Source: Alistipes sp. (lineage in GTDB: Bacteria; Bacteroidota; Bacteroidia; Bacteroidales; Rikenellaceae). Taken from it: DNA of 16,010 bases. The position numbers and the translations under genes were made by a program. The notes below the pieces were generated by a model. The model did no database searches, was not told the origin of the DNA, and saw nothing but the letters and a program-made list of their open reading frames with translations. This document shows, one piece after another, positions 8,386 through 14,752 of this stretch. Position 1 is the stretch's first letter. Every line of letters starts with the position of its first letter. The stretch spans positions 1-16,010 of the forward strand of contig JAFYOF010000057.1 in assembly GCA_017560305.1 (NCBI GenBank), read 5' to 3'.

Positions 8386-8413
8386 AAAGGTTGTCCTGCA
8401 AAGGACAACCTTT
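8386..8413. terminator. Bidirectional intrinsic terminator between convergent genes
   Basis: Perfect 12-base arms (8386-8397 with 8402-8413) enclose the loop GCAA. T-rich sequence follows on both strands: TTTCTTT on + and TTTTCTT on -. The hairpin sits between the + strand PCMD gene (stop 8321) and the - strand oxidoreductase (stop 8434), so it can end both transcripts. Confidence 0.85.
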
Positions 8414-8433
8414 CTTTGTATATGCTAACCTTG

Positions 8434-9744
8434 TTACTCGAGAGTGTAAGGTGCGCGGTAGTCGTAGTGGAGGAGCTTGTTAGCCTCGTCGTCGGCCATA
8501 AACTTCTCAACGATAGGATTCCACTTGAGTGGTCGGTTGAGCTCGTAGGCGATGTTACCGATGTTACACATTGTACAAGAGCTGTGACCAACCTCAACAG
8601 GAACATTAGGATCACGACGGCTCTTGATTGAGTTGATGAAGCTCTGGTAGTGACCCACATTTGTCTCGTAGACAGCCTGCTGGTCAACCTTTGTAGGCTG
8701 GAGGTCTGGCGATGAAGCCTCATAGAAACCACGGCCTACGATAATCCAGCCATTCTCGCCCTGTACCTTCACAGCCTGACCCTTGCCGAAGTTTTTCTGG
8801 ATAACCTCGATGCCGTTGTCATACTTGAATGTCAGGCAGCGATGCCAAGATGCTGCTGGTGGCAAAATCTCGCAAGGACCAGTGCGATCCTTACCGATGC
8901 ACCACTGTGCGATATCAAACATATGTGCGCCCCAGTCTGTTGTGAAGCCGCCACCCATACCTTTGTACCAGCGCCAAGCACCCCAACACTCGTCACCGCC
9001 GTGCTCTGTGATGAGAGGCACCACCTCGTGGTTATAGTAGAACTTCTCAGACAAAGGACCCAACCACAAATCCCAATCAAGACCTGCTGGCACCTCCTGC
9101 TTTGGTAGGTTGTATGGTCTTGGACCATCACCCACAAAGGCGTGGATTAACGAAATCTTACCCAAGCGACCCTCGCGAACGATGTTGGCGGCGTGGATGA
9201 ACTCTGCTGACGAGCGCTGCATACTACCTACCTGAAGTACGCGGTTGTTGGCGCGCACAGCCTCGATAAGGCGCTGACCCTCGTATACTGTAAATGTCAA
9301 TGGTTTCTCCAGATAGACATCCTTGCCAGCCTTACAAGCCGCGATGGCGATGCGTGCGTGCTGGTGGTCAGGTGTTGCGATTACCACTGCGTCGATATCC
9401 TCGCGTGCGAGCAACTCCTCGAAGTGGATGTACATATCAACCTTCTGCTTGATGCCCTTCTCGGCATAGAAGGCGTTCACCTGCTGCTCGAAGCGGTTGC
9501 GCTTGATGTCATAGACATCACAACCAGCCACGATGCGTACATCAGGGATGGTGATGAAACCATTCTTTAGGTGGATGGCCTGCTGACCCAGACCGATGAA
9601 GCCGATGTTGATTTTATCGTTTGCGTCACCCTTCTTCGCCTTCTTTGGTGCAGTGGCAGCCGACAAGGCGTTAGGCAGAATGAGTGTAGATGCTCCGAGC
9701 GCAGAGTAGCGCAGGAAGTCTAAACGAGAAAGTTTTGAACTCAT
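8434..9744 (-). CDS. Secreted-type Gfo/Idh/MocA family oxidoreductase, 436 aa
   Basis: This is a predicted NAD(P)-dependent sugar or polyol oxidoreductase. An N-terminal extension (residues 1-30, SRLDFLRYSALGAS...ALSAA) has the layout of a Tat signal but carries only one arginine where SRRxFL is expected. The Rossmann domain begins near residue 45 with INIGFIGLGQQ (48-55). ATPDHQHA (123-130) and EKPL (146-149) are the hallmark cofactor and active-site motifs of the family. The C-terminal domain has HGGDECWGAWRWYKGMGGG and TDWGAHMFDIAQW, typical of the Bacteroidota exported subgroup, some of which oxidise glycosides to 3-keto sugars. It lacks the obvious landmarks of GH109 glycosidases. The gene is monocistronic or follows the acetyltransferase gene 113 bases upstream. 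The substrate cannot be told from sequence. Confidence 0.88.
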   Translation of the reverse strand: MSSKLSRLDFLRYSALGASTLILPNALSAATAPKKAKKGDANDKINIGFIGLGQQAIHLKNGFITIPDVRIVAGCDVYDIKRNRFEQQVNAFYAEKGIKQKVDMYIHFEELLAREDIDAVVIATPDHQHARIAIAACKAGKDVYLEKPLTFTVYEGQRLIEAVRANNRVLQVGSMQRSSAEFIHAANIVREGRLGKISLIHAFVGDGPRPYNLPKQEVPAGLDWDLWLGPLSEKFYYNHEVVPLITEHGGDECWGAWRWYKGMGGGFTTDWGAHMFDIAQWCIGKDRTGPCEILPPAASWHRCLTFKYDNGIEVIQKNFGKGQAVKVQGENGWIIVGRGFYEASSPDLQPTKVDQQAVYETNVGHYQSFINSIKSRRDPNVPVEVGHSSCTMCNIGNIAYELNRPLKWNPIVEKFMADDEANKLLHYDYRAPYTLE

Positions 9745-9796
9745 AGTATAAAAGTTTTAAGGTTAATGCGTTTTAGGTGCAATAAAATTAAGCATT

Positions 9797-9817
9797 ATAT
9801 TTGACTTAATCAAATAT
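9797..9817. promoter_or_regulatory. AT-rich perfect dyad upstream of the oxidoreductase
   Basis: Eight-base perfect inverted repeats (ATATTTGA, five-base spacer, TCAAATAT) centre about 63 bases upstream of the oxidoreductase start, in the 113-base gap after the acetyltransferase gene. There is no T-run to make it a terminator and no clear TAnnTTTG element nearby. It could be an operator for a dimeric regulator; chance is possible in such AT-rich DNA. Confidence 0.35.
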
Positions 9818-9857
9818 TTCGGCCGATTTTCCTCGTTTTAGTGCTTCTCCTCGGTGT

Positions 9858-10475
9858 TTAAAGTCGCTTGATCTCGCGCTGGAGGATCTCAAGAAACTGC
9901 GCGCCCTCGCCGCCATCCATCTGCGAGTGGTGAAACTGCAACGAGATGGGCAGCAGGGTCTTGAACCAATGCTTGCGATACTTGCCCCACATCACCATAG
10001 GGTTGTTGAACTTGTCGGTGTATTGGTTTACGATGCAGTCAAGCTCGGTCTGAATCATCGCCGAAGTGCCGATAATCATATAATCCTCAAGGAATGTGCT
10101 CTTGCACTCGGTGGCGCACTGCGCAGTCAGCTTATCGTAGTGGCTGATGAAGGAGTCGATATCCTCCGTGAAGGGGATGTCGCACGAGTTGATGCCACCC
10201 TTAAAGTTTTTCACAATCACATTCACGGCGAGCTGGTCGTATTGGTATAGTTTCCCCTGCTCGGGCAGCAGGTAGAACTCCGCAATCTGGCTTGCCGCCT
10301 TGCCGATGCACCAGCAGAGCAGGGCGTTGAACTTCGCACCTCTGTGTTTGCTCGCCTTGAGGATGTTGCCGACGCTGAATGTCTTGGTCAGCGTCACCAT
10401 CGGCATCGGCGATGTCATCCAGAGTGAGAATGCCTCGGCGCGGGTGGTATCTTGTGGGTTGATTTCGTTTTTCAT
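9858..10475 (-). CDS. CatA-like (type A chloramphenicol acetyltransferase family) acyltransferase, 205 aa
   Basis: This is a predicted trimeric acetyl-CoA-dependent O-acetyltransferase of the type A CAT fold, probably cytoplasmic. The decisive motif is HHSQMDGG near the C-terminus: His183 corresponds to the catalytic histidine and Asp187 to the structural aspartate of HHAxxDG. Upstream are the expected FNALLCWCIGKAA helix, the INSCDIPFTEDIDSF strand-helix and an SAMIQTELD segment that stands where CAT has its active-site serine. At 205 residues it is slightly shorter than resistance-type CATs (about 215-220), with a compact N-terminus. Many chromosomal members acetylate other hydroxyl compounds, so chloramphenicol resistance should not be assumed. 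It starts six bases after the stop of the phosphodiester glycosidase gene, so the two are an operon pair. Confidence 0.85.
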   Translation of the reverse strand: MKNEINPQDTTRAEAFSLWMTSPMPMVTLTKTFSVGNILKASKHRGAKFNALLCWCIGKAASQIAEFYLLPEQGKLYQYDQLAVNVIVKNFKGGINSCDIPFTEDIDSFISHYDKLTAQCATECKSTFLEDYMIIGTSAMIQTELDCIVNQYTDKFNNPMVMWGKYRKHWFKTLLPISLQFHHSQMDGGEGAQFLEILQREIKRL

Positions 10476-10481
10476 ACTCTT

Positions 10482-11318
10482 TTATTTGACATAAATTATA
10501 TTTGACACAGAGCGCTCGCCCTCGTGGTCGAAACGGCGATTATCGCAGGGATAGTTCACTATTCCCGCGCCCTTTGTCCAAAGCGTTGTGGAGCCTCCTC
10601 CGTCAAGATTTATGGCATCTTTTGCTCCCAAAACCTTAACTAACTGCGCCAATTCGGGGATACTCATACCATCGGCGTTGCCTTTTGAACGACCATCAAC
10701 GGTGAGGAACACTGTTGTGCCGTCCTTTTTGGTAAATATTGCGCTGCGAGGGTGGCGGGTATTGATAAAGTCTTGACCGAACTCACTCCACTCCTCCATC
10801 TCCCCATCGGTAATTAGGATAGGACCCGACGCAAGTACTGAGCCTCGTTTGCCCTTGTATGTCTGCTCAATCTCTTTGTCCCAGGAGAGAATCTGCAACT
10901 TGCCATTGTGTATTTTTATGGCTCCATCCACGCGACCTTGAAACTCGCTCATAGAGGTGGAATCAATCACCTCTGCATCGATTTTGTAGAAGCAGACAGA
11001 GTTGCCGACCCTCATGTTGTAATATGTACCATTGATTGCCGCCACTGCGTTATGAGTAGTTGCCTGCTGGCTTGTCCTGCGCATACCATCGTTGCCCGAA
11101 ATGCCGAATTGTAGTTTGCGGGAACGAGGAATTTCTACTATGTTGATAGATTGTGTGCTGCCATATAAGCCTGCAATCTGTGTGCGCTTGTGTGTGATTC
11201 CGTTCTCTGTATATGTCTGCCACTTGGCGTTGGCGATAAGCACTGAGTCTTGAGGCGTAATGGCGCAACATAGGCTTACGCACAGCGCAAAAAGCGAGGT
11301 GAGGAAATATCTTTTCAT
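10482..11318 (-). CDS. Phosphodiester glycosidase (NAGPA/DUF2233 family), 278 aa, exported
   Basis: This is a predicted exported phosphodiester glycosidase related to mammalian N-acetylglucosamine-1-phosphodiester alpha-N-acetylglucosaminidase, the 'uncovering enzyme'. Residues 1-19 are a signal peptide with probable cleavage after CCA; no lipobox is evident, so it should be periplasmic or secreted. Family landmarks are all present: AAINGTYYNM, ASGPILITDGE, HPRSAIF, TVDGRSKGNADGMSIPEL and the hallmark INLDGGGSTTLW, followed by a closing RSVSNIIYV strand. Length fits a single catalytic domain. It is followed after six bases by the CatA-like gene and lies 54 bases downstream of the cyclophilin gene, from which a hairpin separates it. 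Substrates in gut Bacteroidales are not established; sugar-1-phosphodiester linkages in glycans or teichoic-acid-like polymers are candidates. Confidence 0.88.
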   Translation of the reverse strand: MKRYFLTSLFALCVSLCCAITPQDSVLIANAKWQTYTENGITHKRTQIAGLYGSTQSINIVEIPRSRKLQFGISGNDGMRRTSQQATTHNAVAAINGTYYNMRVGNSVCFYKIDAEVIDSTSMSEFQGRVDGAIKIHNGKLQILSWDKEIEQTYKGKRGSVLASGPILITDGEMEEWSEFGQDFINTRHPRSAIFTKKDGTTVFLTVDGRSKGNADGMSIPELAQLVKVLGAKDAINLDGGGSTTLWTKGAGIVNYPCDNRRFDHEGERSVSNIIYVK

Positions 11319-11334
11319 AAGGCATTTTATAAAA

Positions 11335-11367
11335 TGAGGCTGCCAGCAGAAATTTGTGACAGCCTCA
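11335..11367 (-). terminator. Terminator-like hairpin after the cyclophilin gene
   Basis: Eight-base perfect arms TGAGGCTG / CAGCCTCA (11335-11342 with 11360-11367) enclose a 17-base loop. Read on the - strand, the stem is followed by TTTTATAAAA. It begins six bases after the cyclophilin stop and ends 16 bases before the glycosidase start, so it probably terminates the cyclophilin transcript at least partly. Confidence 0.65.
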
Positions 11368-11372
11368 AGAAT

Positions 11373-11810
11373 TTACTCTTCAACAATCTCAATCGAGAGA
11401 ATCAGGTCGCCTGGGCGGATGTCGTCAATCACATCCAGACCCTCTACAACCTTACCGAAGCAGGTGTGCACGCCGTCGAGGTGCTGTGTGTTCTGGCGGT
11501 TGTGGCAGATGAAGAACTGCGAGCCACCTGTATCTTTGCCTCGGTGAGCCATCGACATCACGCCACGGTCGTGGTACTGACGCTCGGCTGATGTCTCACA
11601 CTTGATGGTGTAGCCTGGACCGCCCGCGCCGTTGCCGATAGGGCAGCCGCCCTGGATAACGAAGCTAGGGATTACACGGTGGAATGTCAAACCATCATAG
11701 AAGCGGCTCTGTGCCAACTTGATGAAGTTCTGTGCTGCGATAGGGGTCTCCTCGGTGTAGAGTTCGGCCTTCATATCGCCCTTCTCGGTAGAGATAATTG
11801 CGTATGTCAT
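11373..11810 (-). CDS. Peptidyl-prolyl cis-trans isomerase, cyclophilin type, 145 aa
   Basis: This is a single-domain cyclophilin that catalyses cis-trans isomerisation of X-Pro bonds. It has no signal peptide, so it should be cytoplasmic. All core motifs are present: FHRVIPSFVIQGG (residues 43-55, with the catalytic Arg45), GVMSMAH (83-89), GGSQFFI (95-101) and LDGVHTCFG (111-119). The position of human CypA Trp121 is His110, so strong cyclosporin A binding is not expected. The length is that of minimal bacterial cyclophilins. The gene is transcribed away from the threonine dehydrogenase-like gene across a 160-base divergent region and is followed by a terminator-like hairpin, so it is probably monocistronic. 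Confidence 0.95.
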   Translation of the reverse strand: MTYAIISTEKGDMKAELYTEETPIAAQNFIKLAQSRFYDGLTFHRVIPSFVIQGGCPIGNGAGGPGYTIKCETSAERQYHDRGVMSMAHRGKDTGGSQFFICHNRQNTQHLDGVHTCFGKVVEGLDVIDDIRPGDLILSIEIVEE

Positions 11811-11857
11811 AATGTGTGTAGTTTGTTAAAATTAATTATTCTCGGCTCGCGCCTATG

Positions 11858-11865
11858 CAAAGTTA
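11858..11865 (-). promoter_or_regulatory. Probable -7 element for the cyclophilin gene
   Basis: TAACTTTG on the - strand matches the Bacteroidota TAnnTTTG -7 consensus, 47 bases upstream of the cyclophilin ATG. No convincing TTG -33 element was found at the usual distance, so the assignment rests on the -7 match and its position. Confidence 0.5.
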
Positions 11866-11915
11866 GACAAAAAACTTTTTTCGGCATAATTATGATAAAA
11901 AAATGTTGCGATATA

Positions 11916-11944
11916 TTGGAATTAAATAAAAAATTGTATCTTTG
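11916..11944 (+). promoter_or_regulatory. Promoter of the threonine dehydrogenase-like gene
   Basis: TATCTTTG at 11937-11944 matches the TAnnTTTG -7 consensus. A TTG at 11916-11918 lies 18 bases upstream, close to the usual -33 spacing. The element ends 26 bases before the ATG at 11971. It lies beside the divergent cyclophilin promoter. Confidence 0.7.
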
Positions 11945-11970
11945 CGTTTAGAAATAGTTTACAACCAATT

Positions 11971-12912
11971 ATGAAGAAGATACTTATTGTAGGTGCAGGC
12001 GGTCAGATTGGCTCGGAGCTGGTGACTTATCTGCGTGGTATTTACGGTGGCTCAAATGTTATTGCAGCCGACCTTCGTCCAAACGAGAAACTCGCAGCGG
12101 ATGGTCCTTTCGTTGAGTTGGATGCTCTCAATCAGAGCAAGTTCGCTTACACTGTTCACAAGAACGGCGTTGACACAATCTTCAACCTCGTGGCACTTTT
12201 GTCAGCAACTGGTGAGAAGAACCCTCAGCTGGCTTGGAACATCAATATGGGCGCTTTGAACAACTCATTGGAGATTGCTCGTGAGTATAATTGCGCTGTG
12301 TTTACACCTTCGTCAATTGGTGCTTTCGGTGGTGACTTCCCACGCGACAACACTCCTCAGGATGTTGTGATGCAGCCTGACACAATGTACGGTGTATGTA
12401 AGGTGACAGGTGAGTTGCTCTCGAACTACTACTACACTCGCTATGGTGTAGATACTCGTTCGGTGCGTTTCCCAGGTATCATCTCAAATGTGACTTTGCC
12501 TGGTGGCGGTACTACCGACTACGCAGTAGAGATTTACTATTCAGCCGTTAAGGGTGAGAAGTTTGTTTGCCCTGTGCGTGATGTCTATATGGATATGATG
12601 TATATGCCTGATGCATTGCGTGCTATGGTTGAACTTATGGAGGCTGACCCAAATAAGTTGCGCCACCGTAACAGCTTCAACATCGCGGCTATGAGTTTCA
12701 CTCCAGATATCATCTACAACGAGATTCGCAAGCGTATCCCAGAGTTTGAGATGACATATCGAATCGACCCAGTTAAGCAGGGCATCGCAGAGAGCTGGCC
12801 AAACAGCCTGGATGACACTTGCGCTCGTGAGGAGTGGGGTTGGAAGCCACAGTGGGATTTGTCTTCAATGACAGACGATATGCTGGAGGCTATCAGAAAA
12901 AAGAATCTTTAG
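11971..12912 (+). CDS. SDR-type NAD-dependent L-threonine 3-dehydrogenase-like protein, 313 aa
   Basis: This is a predicted cytoplasmic NAD-dependent dehydrogenase of the extended SDR (UDP-galactose epimerase-like) family. It probably oxidises L-threonine to 2-amino-3-ketobutyrate, the first step of threonine breakdown to glycine and acetyl-CoA. The GAGGQIG loop (residues 8-14) and Asp34 mark NAD binding. TPSSIGAFG (113-120) and YGVCK (140-144) supply the catalytic Ser, Tyr and Lys. The segments RFPGIIS, PGGGTTDYAVEIYY and YMDMMYMPDAL are characteristic of the threonine dehydrogenase branch rather than sugar epimerases. The partner gene kbl (glycine C-acetyltransferase) is not in the window. 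The gene has its own promoter and terminator and uses a strongly biased codon set, which suggests high expression. A sugar-nucleotide epimerase is the less likely alternative. Confidence 0.87.
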   Translation: MKKILIVGAGGQIGSELVTYLRGIYGGSNVIAADLRPNEKLAADGPFVELDALNQSKFAYTVHKNGVDTIFNLVALLSATGEKNPQLAWNINMGALNNSLEIAREYNCAVFTPSSIGAFGGDFPRDNTPQDVVMQPDTMYGVCKVTGELLSNYYYTRYGVDTRSVRFPGIISNVTLPGGGTTDYAVEIYYSAVKGEKFVCPVRDVYMDMMYMPDALRAMVELMEADPNKLRHRNSFNIAAMSFTPDIIYNEIRKRIPEFEMTYRIDPVKQGIAESWPNSLDDTCAREEWGWKPQWDLSSMTDDMLEAIRKKNL

Positions 12913-12946
12913 CGATAAAGATTAGATAATTGTAATAGTTGAGAGT

Positions 12947-12979
12947 GGACGGGGCTACGGGTTAGCCCTGTCCTTTTTT
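12947..12979 (+). terminator. Intrinsic terminator of the threonine dehydrogenase-like gene
   Basis: Eleven-base arms (12947-12957 with 12963-12973, one G-U pair) enclose a five-base loop and are followed by six T at 12974-12979. The stem is GC-rich and begins 35 bases after the stop codon. Confidence 0.92.
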
Positions 12980-12981
12980 CT

Positions 12982-13116
12982 TCAATAATGTTTTAGCGAT
13001 GATCTTTTGGCATCTGCCTTGGAGTCAAAATCCTCACATACGAAAAGTATGCTGCGGTTTTGCCACCTGCGAGCAGCTTCAAAATATCTATCGCTAAATT
13101 CATTATTGAGGGAGGG
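12982..13116. repeat. Structured intergenic repeat, copy 1, with inverted ends
   Basis: The unit is flanked by near-perfect inverted ends: TCAATAATGTTTTAGCGAT at 12982-13000 is complementary, with about two differences, to 13090-13109. Inside is a small hairpin, CATAC/GTATG with loop GAAAA (13037-13051), and GCTGC/GCAGC arms further on. Bases 13029-13116 are identical to 13165-13252 in copy 2. The unit begins directly after the T-run of the terminator. It resembles a miniature non-coding repeat (REP- or MITE-like); relation to a known family cannot be decided here. Confidence 0.75.
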
Positions 13117-13134
13117 AAGATATGTTGTGGAGGA

Positions 13135-13252
13135 ATGATCTTTTGGCGTCTGGCTTGATTGGTGAATCCTCACATACGAAAAGTATGCTGCGGTTTTGCC
13201 ACCTGCGAGCAGCTTCAAAATATCTATCGCTAAATTCATTATTGAGGGAGGG
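13135..13252. repeat. Structured intergenic repeat, copy 2
   Basis: This is a direct repeat of 12999-13116 at an offset of exactly 136 bases without gaps. The last 88 bases are identical, and 21 of the first 30 match. It lacks the left inverted arm seen in copy 1, where an unrelated 18-base spacer (13117-13134) stands instead. The 136-base period is not a multiple of three, which argues against a coding repeat. Confidence 0.8.
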
Positions 13253-13316
13253 GAGGAATATATTCTAAAATTCATTTTCTCTTTGTAGTGTAGAGTGTCC
13301 GATTTTTACAAATTCT

Positions 13317-13349
13317 TTGCTGAATATTTCATTAAAAACACTACTTTTG
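13317..13349 (+). promoter_or_regulatory. Promoter of the NhaC-type antiporter gene
   Basis: TACTTTTG at 13342-13349 matches TAnnTTTG. A TTG at 13317-13319 lies 22 bases upstream, within the range for Bacteroidota -33/-7 promoters. The ATG follows 20 bases after the -7 element, leaving a very short leader with no Shine-Dalgarno site. Confidence 0.7.
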
Positions 13350-13369
13350 CAATCCAAAAAAATTATACT

Positions 13370-14659
13370 ATGCAGATTAAGAGACGAAGTGGGGCGGTGG
13401 CGCTGTTGCCGCTGGTGGTGTTTTTGGGCATTTACCTGATTGGCTCGCTTGTGGCGGGCGACTTCTACAAGATACCTATCACGGTGGCGGGAATGATTGC
13501 CTCGGTGGTGGCTGTGGTGATGGTGCGAGGCACTCTCACCGAGCGTGTGGATGCCTATTCGCGCGGAGCGACCGAGCCAAACATTATGCTGATGATATGG
13601 ATATTCGTGCTGGCGGGCGCTTTTGCGGCTTCGACCAAGCAAATGGGTGCGGTGGATGCTACCGTTGCGCTCACCCTGCGACTGGTGCCCGTGAAGTTCC
13701 TCCCTGCGGGTGTCTTTCTTGCGGCGTGCTTCACATCGTTGTCGGTGGGTACTTCAGTCGGTACTATCGTGGCACTGACCCCTATCGCTTCGGCATTGGC
13801 TACACAGACGGGTTGCGATGTCTCGTGGATGGTGGCTATCGTTGTGGGCGGTGCGCTCTTTGGCGACAACCTCTCATTTATCTCTGACACCACTATCGCT
13901 GCGACCCGCACACAGGGCTGCTCGATGCGTGATAAGTTCCGCACAAACTCGCTGATTGTGATTCCTGCGGCGGTGATTACCCTTCTGATGTATGGTTTCT
14001 CATCGGATATCCCCGTGGGCTCGCTGATGAACTCGCCGAGCGCTCCGTGGTACACTATGCTGCCATATCTGCTGGTGCTGGTGACAGCTATACTCGGTAC
14101 AAATGTGTTGATTGTTTTGGTGTTGGGTATCCTCTCGTCGGGTCTTATCGGTGTGCTGACGCAGAAGGTGGATGTCATCAGCTGGATTGGCTCTATGGGC
14201 GAGGGTATCGCAGGTATGGGCGAACTGATTATCATCACGATGATGGCGGGCGGTATGCTTGAACTCATCCGTTTGGGTGGCGGTATTGACTTCATCATTG
14301 GCTCGCTCTCGAAGCGCATCAATTCGCGCCGCACGGCAGAGGGTGCTATTGCTCTGCTGGTTATGATTGCTGATGTCTGCACCGCAAACAATACGGTTGC
14401 CATTATCTCGGTGGGCTCCATCGTGCGTGAGATTGCCCAGAAGTTCGGTATCTCGTCACGCCGTGCAGCCAGTCTGCTCGACACATTCTCGTGCTTTGCG
14501 CAGGGATTTCTGCCCTATGGAGCGCAGTTGCTTATGGCGGCGGGTCTGGCGAAAATATCTCCCGTGGAGATTATTCCCCACCTCTACTACCCATTCATTA
14601 TGGGTGGATGCGCCCTGCTTGCAATAGTATTCCAGTTTCCGCGCTACAACAAGAAATAA
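13370..14659 (+). CDS. NhaC-type Na+/H+ antiporter family membrane protein, 429 aa
   Basis: This is a predicted inner-membrane sodium/proton antiporter of the NhaC superfamily; other substrates are possible. About eleven hydrophobic membrane segments can be read, the first at residues 9-29. The hallmark GDNLSFISDTTIAATRTQG begins at residue 165, with the conserved polar Asp166, Asn167, Ser172 and Asp173 in the membrane. SVGTSVGTIVALTPIA (125-140) and a late DVCTANNTVAIISVGSI segment are also typical. The start at 13370 is preferred over an in-frame ATG at 13295: it lies just after a good promoter, and the upstream extension is not hydrophobic and overlaps that promoter. Length suits the family. 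The gene is monocistronic, between the repeat region and the next promoter. Confidence 0.9.
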   Translation: MQIKRRSGAVALLPLVVFLGIYLIGSLVAGDFYKIPITVAGMIASVVAVVMVRGTLTERVDAYSRGATEPNIMLMIWIFVLAGAFAASTKQMGAVDATVALTLRLVPVKFLPAGVFLAACFTSLSVGTSVGTIVALTPIASALATQTGCDVSWMVAIVVGGALFGDNLSFISDTTIAATRTQGCSMRDKFRTNSLIVIPAAVITLLMYGFSSDIPVGSLMNSPSAPWYTMLPYLLVLVTAILGTNVLIVLVLGILSSGLIGVLTQKVDVISWIGSMGEGIAGMGELIIITMMAGGMLELIRLGGGIDFIIGSLSKRINSRRTAEGAIALLVMIADVCTANNTVAIISVGSIVREIAQKFGISSRRAASLLDTFSCFAQGFLPYGAQLLMAAGLAKISPVEIIPHLYYPFIMGGCALLAIVFQFPRYNKK

Positions 14660-14674
14660 AAAGGGCATAGAGTG

Positions 14675-14704
14675 TTGAATAAGAGAATATTTTTAGTAAA
14701 TTTG
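14675..14704 (+). promoter_or_regulatory. Promoter of the TIM-barrel lipoprotein gene
   Basis: TTG at 14675-14677 and TAAATTTG at 14697-14704 are separated by 19 bases, a textbook Bacteroidota -33/-7 arrangement. The ATG is 48 bases after the -7 element, with an A-rich leader. Confidence 0.82.
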
Positions 14705-14752
14705 CATCTATAAAGGCGTTTGATATTAAATTTATCTAAAACAAATAACATT

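Noticed and set aside
7622..8732. Two - strand open frames (7622-8104 and 8205-8732) crossing the end of the PCMD gene and the oxidoreductase
   Set aside because: The first is antisense to the PCMD domain. The second overlaps the oxidoreductase in another frame and runs through the terminator hairpin. Neither has a recognisable start region or domain.
8434..9744. GH109 alpha-N-acetylgalactosaminidase
   Set aside because: GH109 enzymes are exported Gfo/Idh proteins too, but the motifs around HGGDECWGAW and TDWGAHMFDIAQW fit the general oxidoreductase branch better, and no GH109-specific motif could be recognised.
9858..10475. Antibiotic resistance gene for chloramphenicol
   Set aside because: The fold and HHxxxDG motif fit the CAT family, but the gene is embedded in a chromosomal pair with no mobile element, and many such homologues have other substrates. 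Only the family is claimed.
11971..12912. UDP-glucose 4-epimerase
   Set aside because: The fold is shared, but the PGGGTTDYAVEIYY and YMDMMYMPDAL segments and the 313-residue length suit the SDR-type L-threonine 3-dehydrogenases better.
12982..13252. CRISPR array or insertion sequence
   Set aside because: There are only two units, each over 100 bases with an 18-base spacer, and no transposase or cas gene in the window.
12982..13275. A 97-codon - strand frame over the intergenic repeats
   Set aside because: It simply reads through both repeat copies in different frames, since the 136-base period is not a multiple of three. The structure and inverted ends point to a non-coding repeat.
13555..14484. 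Long 309-codon open frame on the - strand inside the antiporter gene
   Set aside because: It lies opposite the clear NhaC-type frame, its translation is Pro/Ser/Ile-rich with no family motif, and it has no promoter. It reflects codon bias of the real gene.
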